The notes under the pieces are model-generated. The model saw only the letters and a list, made by a program, of their open reading frames with translations, did not search any database and was not told the DNA's origin. A DNA stretch of 9,647 nucleotides from Deltaproteobacteria bacterium (GTDB lineage: Bacteria; Desulfobacterota; DSM-4660; Desulfatiglandales; Desulfatiglandaceae): NCBI GenBank assembly GCA_021159525.1, contig JAGHEC010000255.1:1-9647 (forward strand), read 5' to 3'. This document shows positions 6,359-9,647 of the stretch, in pieces (positions within the stretch are counted from its first letter, which is position 1; the number at the start of each line of letters is the position of its first letter). The position numbers were made by a program, and so were the translations under genes.

Positions 6359-6373
6359 GGAAGGAGAAAGACA

Positions 6374-7069
6374 ATGAAACTTATCGATATTAAACAAATT
6401 CGAGGCACCATTACCTTGAAGAGCGGGCTCCATATCGGCGCAGGCGACATGGAAATGAAAATTGGCGGTACTGACAACCCGGTGATCAAACATCCGCATA
6501 CGCAGCAGCCTTTTATCCCTGGATCATCGCTCAAGGGCAAGGTCAGGGCCCTTTTGGAGATGAAGAGCGGGCTTATGGCAAAAACCGGGGGGAACCCCTT
6601 GAAACCCACGGACCTGAAAGACGCCTCTGAGAAAGAGAGAGCGGAAGGGGAGAAGATCCTCAGGCTGTTCGGATCCGGCGGCGCTGAAGATGAGGCAAGA
6701 GAGGTGCTTGGACCGACCCGGGTGTCCTTCGCCGATGCCTTTTTGAATCCGGAATGGAAGATGCTTGCTGATGAAAATCAGTGGCCCCTGACCGAGGTAA
6801 AGTCAGAGAACTCTATCAACCGGATTAAAGGGACGGCTGAACACCCAAGATTTACCGAACGGGTGCCCTCGGAAACGGTCTTCGATTTTTCCGTTACGCT
6901 CAAAAGGATGGAAGGAGACGAGGGACTCGAGGACTTCCTCCTGTCCGGCCTCAAGCTCCTTCAACTGGATGCCCTCGGCGGCAATGGAAGCCGGGGATAC
7001 GGAAAAGTGGCATTCCAGTTTCAGGATGAGGCAACCCAGAGACGCTTTGACGAAATCATTCCACTATGA
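6374..7069 (+). CDS. csm3: Csm3, backbone RAMP and target-RNA nuclease
   Basis: This 231-aa Cas7-type RAMP protein is present in several copies in the complex and binds the crRNA; each copy cuts target RNA at 6-nt steps. The sequence shows LKSGLHIGAGD (15-25), then IGGTDNPVIKHP with D34, which corresponds to the catalytic Asp of studied Csm3 proteins. The family motif FIPGSSLKGKVRALLE is at 47-62 and the C-terminal glycine loop GGNGSRGYGKV at 202-212. The length is close to the family norm of about 210-250 aa. GGAG precedes the ATG closely, 15 bp after csm2. The RNase site looks intact. The 3' end overlaps an in-frame extension of the csm4 frame, which I reject. Confidence 0.96.
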   Translation: MKLIDIKQIRGTITLKSGLHIGAGDMEMKIGGTDNPVIKHPHTQQPFIPGSSLKGKVRALLEMKSGLMAKTGGNPLKPTDLKDASEKERAEGEKILRLFGSGGAEDEAREVLGPTRVSFADAFLNPEWKMLADENQWPLTEVKSENSINRIKGTAEHPRFTERVPSETVFDFSVTLKRMEGDEGLEDFLLSGLKLLQLDALGGNGSRGYGKVAFQFQDEATQRRFDEIIPL

Positions 7070-7085
7070 GGGCAAGGAGGCTCAC

Positions 7086-8063
7086 GTGAAATCATATGAA
7101 CTCACCCTACGTCCCCTGTCGGATTTTGGCACGCCCCTCAAGGGGGATACGCTGTTTGGGTGTTTTTGCTGGCAGGCGGCCTACGACGAATCCTTAATAG
7201 AAGGAGGACTGGAGGAAGCGCTTAAGATCTACGATCTGAGGCCCTTCGCTGTCTTTTCATCTGCCTTTCTGAAAATTGGGGAAGTCGCGCCCACATACGT
7301 TTTCAAGCGGCCTGACCTGCCGCTGAGCAGAATTTTCCCGGATCATGGGACCGATAGAAAAACGCGGTATGAGACCCAAAGAGAAAACAAACGGCGGAAG
7401 TGGATGGCCGTGGAAAAGGAGCTGACCATCAATCTGAAAAAGGCACGTTTCTTTGATACGCAGGGGTTGACCGGTGCGTTCGACATCAGGCTGCCGATGC
7501 CTTCGGCCAGGCCCCACAACACCATCAACCGGCTGACCCTCAGCACGGGAACCGGGGCCTTTGCACCGTATGAGATGGAAACCCTCATTTATCCATCTAA
7601 CGCAATGCTGGCGGTTGTCATATTGATCGATGAACAGAGGACCTCGGCGGAGCTAATCCAAAAAGGTCTCAGAAAAATAGGACAATTCGGTTTCGGGCGG
7701 GATGCCAGCATCGGGATGGGTCGCTTTTGCGTAGAAGGCTGCCAGGAAATCACAGATAATTATGGAGAACATGCTCCCGGGTGCTACACACTGGCCCCCT
7801 GCGTGCCGGATGCATCAGAGGCAAAACAAATCTTCTTTTCGCCGTTTATAAGATACGGCAAGCATGGGGACCTGTTGGCAACGCGAGGTTCCCCCTTTAA
7901 AAAGCCGGTGGTCATGGCCGATGAGGGCGCAGTTGTTTTACGTCAACCAGGGGAAGGCGTTGACAAACCCTATATCGGAAAAGCCGTGCGAGGCATTTCC
8001 ATGGTCCAACGCACGGCAGTTCTCCAGGGCTATTCCCCCTTCATCCCCATTACGCTGGAGTGA
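7086..8063 (+). CDS. csm4: Csm4, crRNA 5'-handle-binding RAMP subunit
   Basis: This 325-aa Cas5-like RAMP protein sits beside Cas10 and holds the 5' repeat-derived handle of the crRNA. Visible family features are GTPLKGDTLFGCFCWQAAY near the N-terminus (15-33), the glycine-rich loop FGFGRDASIGMGRF (201-214), and the ending GYSPFIPITLE. The start is a GTG at 7086: AAGGAGG (7074-7080) lies 5 nt before it, and it begins KSYELTLRPLS as expected. The in-frame ATG at 6969 would overlap csm3 by 100 bp and adds residues unlike the family. It lies 16 bp after csm3 and 4 bp before csm5. Confidence 0.94.
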   Translation: MKSYELTLRPLSDFGTPLKGDTLFGCFCWQAAYDESLIEGGLEEALKIYDLRPFAVFSSAFLKIGEVAPTYVFKRPDLPLSRIFPDHGTDRKTRYETQRENKRRKWMAVEKELTINLKKARFFDTQGLTGAFDIRLPMPSARPHNTINRLTLSTGTGAFAPYEMETLIYPSNAMLAVVILIDEQRTSAELIQKGLRKIGQFGFGRDASIGMGRFCVEGCQEITDNYGEHAPGCYTLAPCVPDASEAKQIFFSPFIRYGKHGDLLATRGSPFKKPVVMADEGAVVLRQPGEGVDKPYIGKAVRGISMVQRTAVLQGYSPFIPITLE

Positions 8064-8067
8064 ACTT

Positions 8068-9615
8068 ATGGAAAAACAGACAGCCAATGGAAGGATACAA
8101 TGTCGGCTTCAGGTGGTAACGCCCGTCCATGTCGGTTGTGATGAGATTTATGAACCGACCGGATTTGTGGTGCACGAAGGAAAGGAGCGTCTGATCGTTT
8201 TTGATCAAACCAACTTCATCCTAGCTCTTAATGAAGACGATAGGGAACGATTTTCTGCCATCTGCCGAAAAGGGACGACAGAATCCATTATTGATGTATA
8301 TCGCTTCATGCAAAACCGGCATGCCGAGGGCCGGACAGTGAACCTGTGCCGTGGTTTCTCGGACGAGTACAGACGCGTGCTCAAGCTTTCGCCTAGGAAT
8401 GCAAGAACCCAGTTGAACCGGTTCGAGATTAAAAGGACCGCTTTTTGCCCCCCAGACAACCGTCCTTACATACCAGGCTCGGCGATCAAAGGGGCTCTGC
8501 GCACGGCATATTTGAATGTCCTTGCGCGGAGGGGACCTGTCCATCAACTGGATCCGCCTCATGGAAAGGGCAGGAGACCGGACCGGGACGACCGGCACAA
8601 GGTGCTCGAAAGCAAGCTCCTGTCGCTCGACAAAGTGCAGCCTAAACAGAGGATTAGCCAGGACCCTTTCAGGTTGGTGAAGGTCTCTGATTTTATGCCG
8701 GTCGGAGAGGCTGGAACAAAAATCATGTATGCTGTCAACTGGAAGAAAGGGCCGTCGGGCCATCAAGGCAGAGGGCCTTATCAGATGGTGGAGATAGTCA
8801 TGCCCGGGGCTTGTTTTCTGGGAGAGATAAGGGTGGATGTGCCCCAGACGGAAGACGCTGTCACTATGGTTCTTAACCTGGAAGGTACTGTCAAAGGTTG
8901 CCGCAGTTTTTTTGAGAAGGAACATGAAAGAGAAGCCGCTGAGTTGAGAGGCATGGGGTGCAAAACACCGGACCTAAAGATCTGCGACGGTGCTTTTCCT
9001 TTTCGCGTCGGCTTCCACAGCGGGGCAGAGTGCGTGACCATTGAAGGGTATCGGGAAATCTTTATCAAAGGAAGAAAAAGCGGAAGGCCATTGGATCATG
9101 CCACTACGATCTGGCTGGCTTCCGAATACGACAAACCCAAACGTCCCGATTCTCTGGTTCCATTCGGATGGACCGCGATAGAACCCCTGGGGCCGGAGGC
9201 GTTGAAAGAACTGGCGGAACAAGAATCTGTCTACAAAAAGGATCGCAATCGCGCCTTGCGTCAGGCCGCAGACGCTGCTCGGGCACGCCTTGAGAAAGAG
9301 ACTGCGGAAACCAACCGCCTGGAAAGACTGAAGGCCGAAGCCGAGGCCCAAAGGGCGGCCGAGGAAAAACGAAAGGCCGATCTGGAGGCCATGTCCCCTG
9401 AGGAAAGGGCCATAGCGGAGCTTGAGTCCGCGGATGTCGTAGAAAACCGCGCCGTAGAGATTTATAGGGAAATGCAGCAATACGCAGAGCCCTATAAAAC
9501 AAAGGCAGCTCAGGCACTGAAGGCTTACTGGCAAGCGAAAGGCAAATGGACGGGGAAGCAGTCCAATAAACAGAAGGAGAAAATCCGTAATATTAGAGCC
9601 ATATTGAACGACTGA
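8068..9615 (+). CDS. csm5: Csm5, RAMP subunit with long helical C-terminal tail
   Basis: This 515-aa protein has a Csm5 RAMP part in about residues 1-375. It begins with CRLQVVTPVHVG (12-23) and has the motif YIPGSAIKGALRTAYL (134-149). Csm5 caps the 3' end of the crRNA and, in studied systems, helps trim it by recruiting cell nucleases. Usual Csm5 proteins are about 350-400 aa. Here a charged helical tail follows: a probable coiled coil (about 384-453, rich in Glu, Ala, Lys and Arg, ending at MSPEERAIAELE), then a basic end with ALKAYWQAKGKW and KQKEKIRNIRAIL. GGAG at 8057-8060 lies 7 nt before the ATG and overlaps the end of csm4, suggesting coupled translation. An upstream in-frame ATG (7864) is rejected because it lies inside csm4. 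This is the last gene of the operon in the window. Confidence 0.93.
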   Translation: MEKQTANGRIQCRLQVVTPVHVGCDEIYEPTGFVVHEGKERLIVFDQTNFILALNEDDRERFSAICRKGTTESIIDVYRFMQNRHAEGRTVNLCRGFSDEYRRVLKLSPRNARTQLNRFEIKRTAFCPPDNRPYIPGSAIKGALRTAYLNVLARRGPVHQLDPPHGKGRRPDRDDRHKVLESKLLSLDKVQPKQRISQDPFRLVKVSDFMPVGEAGTKIMYAVNWKKGPSGHQGRGPYQMVEIVMPGACFLGEIRVDVPQTEDAVTMVLNLEGTVKGCRSFFEKEHEREAAELRGMGCKTPDLKICDGAFPFRVGFHSGAECVTIEGYREIFIKGRKSGRPLDHATTIWLASEYDKPKRPDSLVPFGWTAIEPLGPEALKELAEQESVYKKDRNRALRQAADAARARLEKETAETNRLERLKAEAEAQRAAEEKRKADLEAMSPEERAIAELESADVVENRAVEIYREMQQYAEPYKTKAAQALKAYWQAKGKWTGKQSNKQKEKIRNIRAILND

Positions 9616-9647
9616 ATGGGACATGTCTCCTTCTGGAAACTATTAAC
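9616..9647 (+). other. Sequence after csm5, cut by the window edge
   Basis: Only 32 bases are visible. An ATG directly after the csm5 stop opens a frame beginning MGHVSFWKLL that runs off the edge, but it has no ribosome binding site. The 8-bp palindrome GACATGTC is present. The stretch is too short to call a gene, a terminator or a CRISPR repeat. Confidence 0.3.

Noticed and set aside
6969..7085. Upstream in-frame extension of csm4
   Set aside because: It overlaps the conserved csm3 C-terminus; the GTG at 7086 has an AAGGAGG site at the right distance.
7864..8067. Upstream in-frame extension of csm5
   Set aside because: It lies inside csm4, and its residues do not resemble a Csm5 N-terminus, which starts just after 8068.
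8221..8925. 234-aa ORF on the - strand
   Set aside because: It lies fully antisense to csm5, whose RAMP motifs are clear in the + frame, and shows no family features.
8974..9624. 216-aa ORF on the - strand with hydrophobic stretches
   Set aside because: It is antisense to the charged Csm5 tail; the hydrophobic look comes from reading Glu/Lys codons backwards. It has no ribosome binding site.

Overview
The window carries a complete type III-A (Csm) CRISPR effector module on the + strand: cas6, cas10/csm1, csm2, csm3, csm4 and csm5. It is preceded by an IS110-family transposase gene on the - strand and by a gene-free stretch that contains a short tandem repeat. The organism is most likely a Gram-negative bacterium. 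Desulfobacterota or a relative is my guess, based on a remembered resemblance of the transposase and of the Csm5 tail to proteins of that group; I cannot prove it from the sequence. Strong AGGAGG-type ribosome binding sites, tight gene spacing and medium G+C confirm a bacterial gene style.

Layout. Positions 3-126 hold 2.6 copies of a 48-bp tandem repeat. Positions 127-687 have no convincing gene but contain several inverted repeats. Positions 688-1710 (-) encode an intact 340-aa IS110-type DEDD/serine transposase (recombinase). Its upstream region (1711-1905 on the - strand) is unusually structured: it can form two large stem-loops, one of which would pair with the transposase ribosome binding site, and it carries a 26-codon leader ORF with its own strong ribosome binding site. 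An imperfect 19-bp inverted repeat (18/19 identical) at 128-146 and 1911-1929 brackets the transposase and its flanks.

Positions 2074-3084 encode Cas6, the crRNA-processing RAMP nuclease. It is visibly more G+C rich than the genes after it and is separated from them by 266 bp. From 3351 to 9615 runs the compact csm operon, with gaps of 11, 15, 16 and 4 bp and a ribosome binding site before each gene. Cas10 (863 aa) keeps both the HD nuclease residues and the GGDD cyclase motif. Csm3 keeps the Asp used for target RNA cleavage. Csm5 (515 aa) is much longer than usual because of a roughly 140-residue charged helical tail.

How the genes work together: Cas6 cuts the precursor crRNA; Csm3, Csm2, Csm4 and Csm5 form the filament on the crRNA; Cas10 with Csm4 caps the 5' end. 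Target RNA binding is expected to switch on Csm3 RNA cleavage, Cas10 HD DNA cleavage and cyclic oligoadenylate synthesis. No CRISPR array, no cas1/cas2 and no CARF effector (Csm6/Can/Card type) lies in the window, so these must be outside it or elsewhere in the genome.

The CRISPR system itself is a known type. The less ordinary signals are the leader architecture and inverted repeats of the IS110 element, and the extended Csm5.
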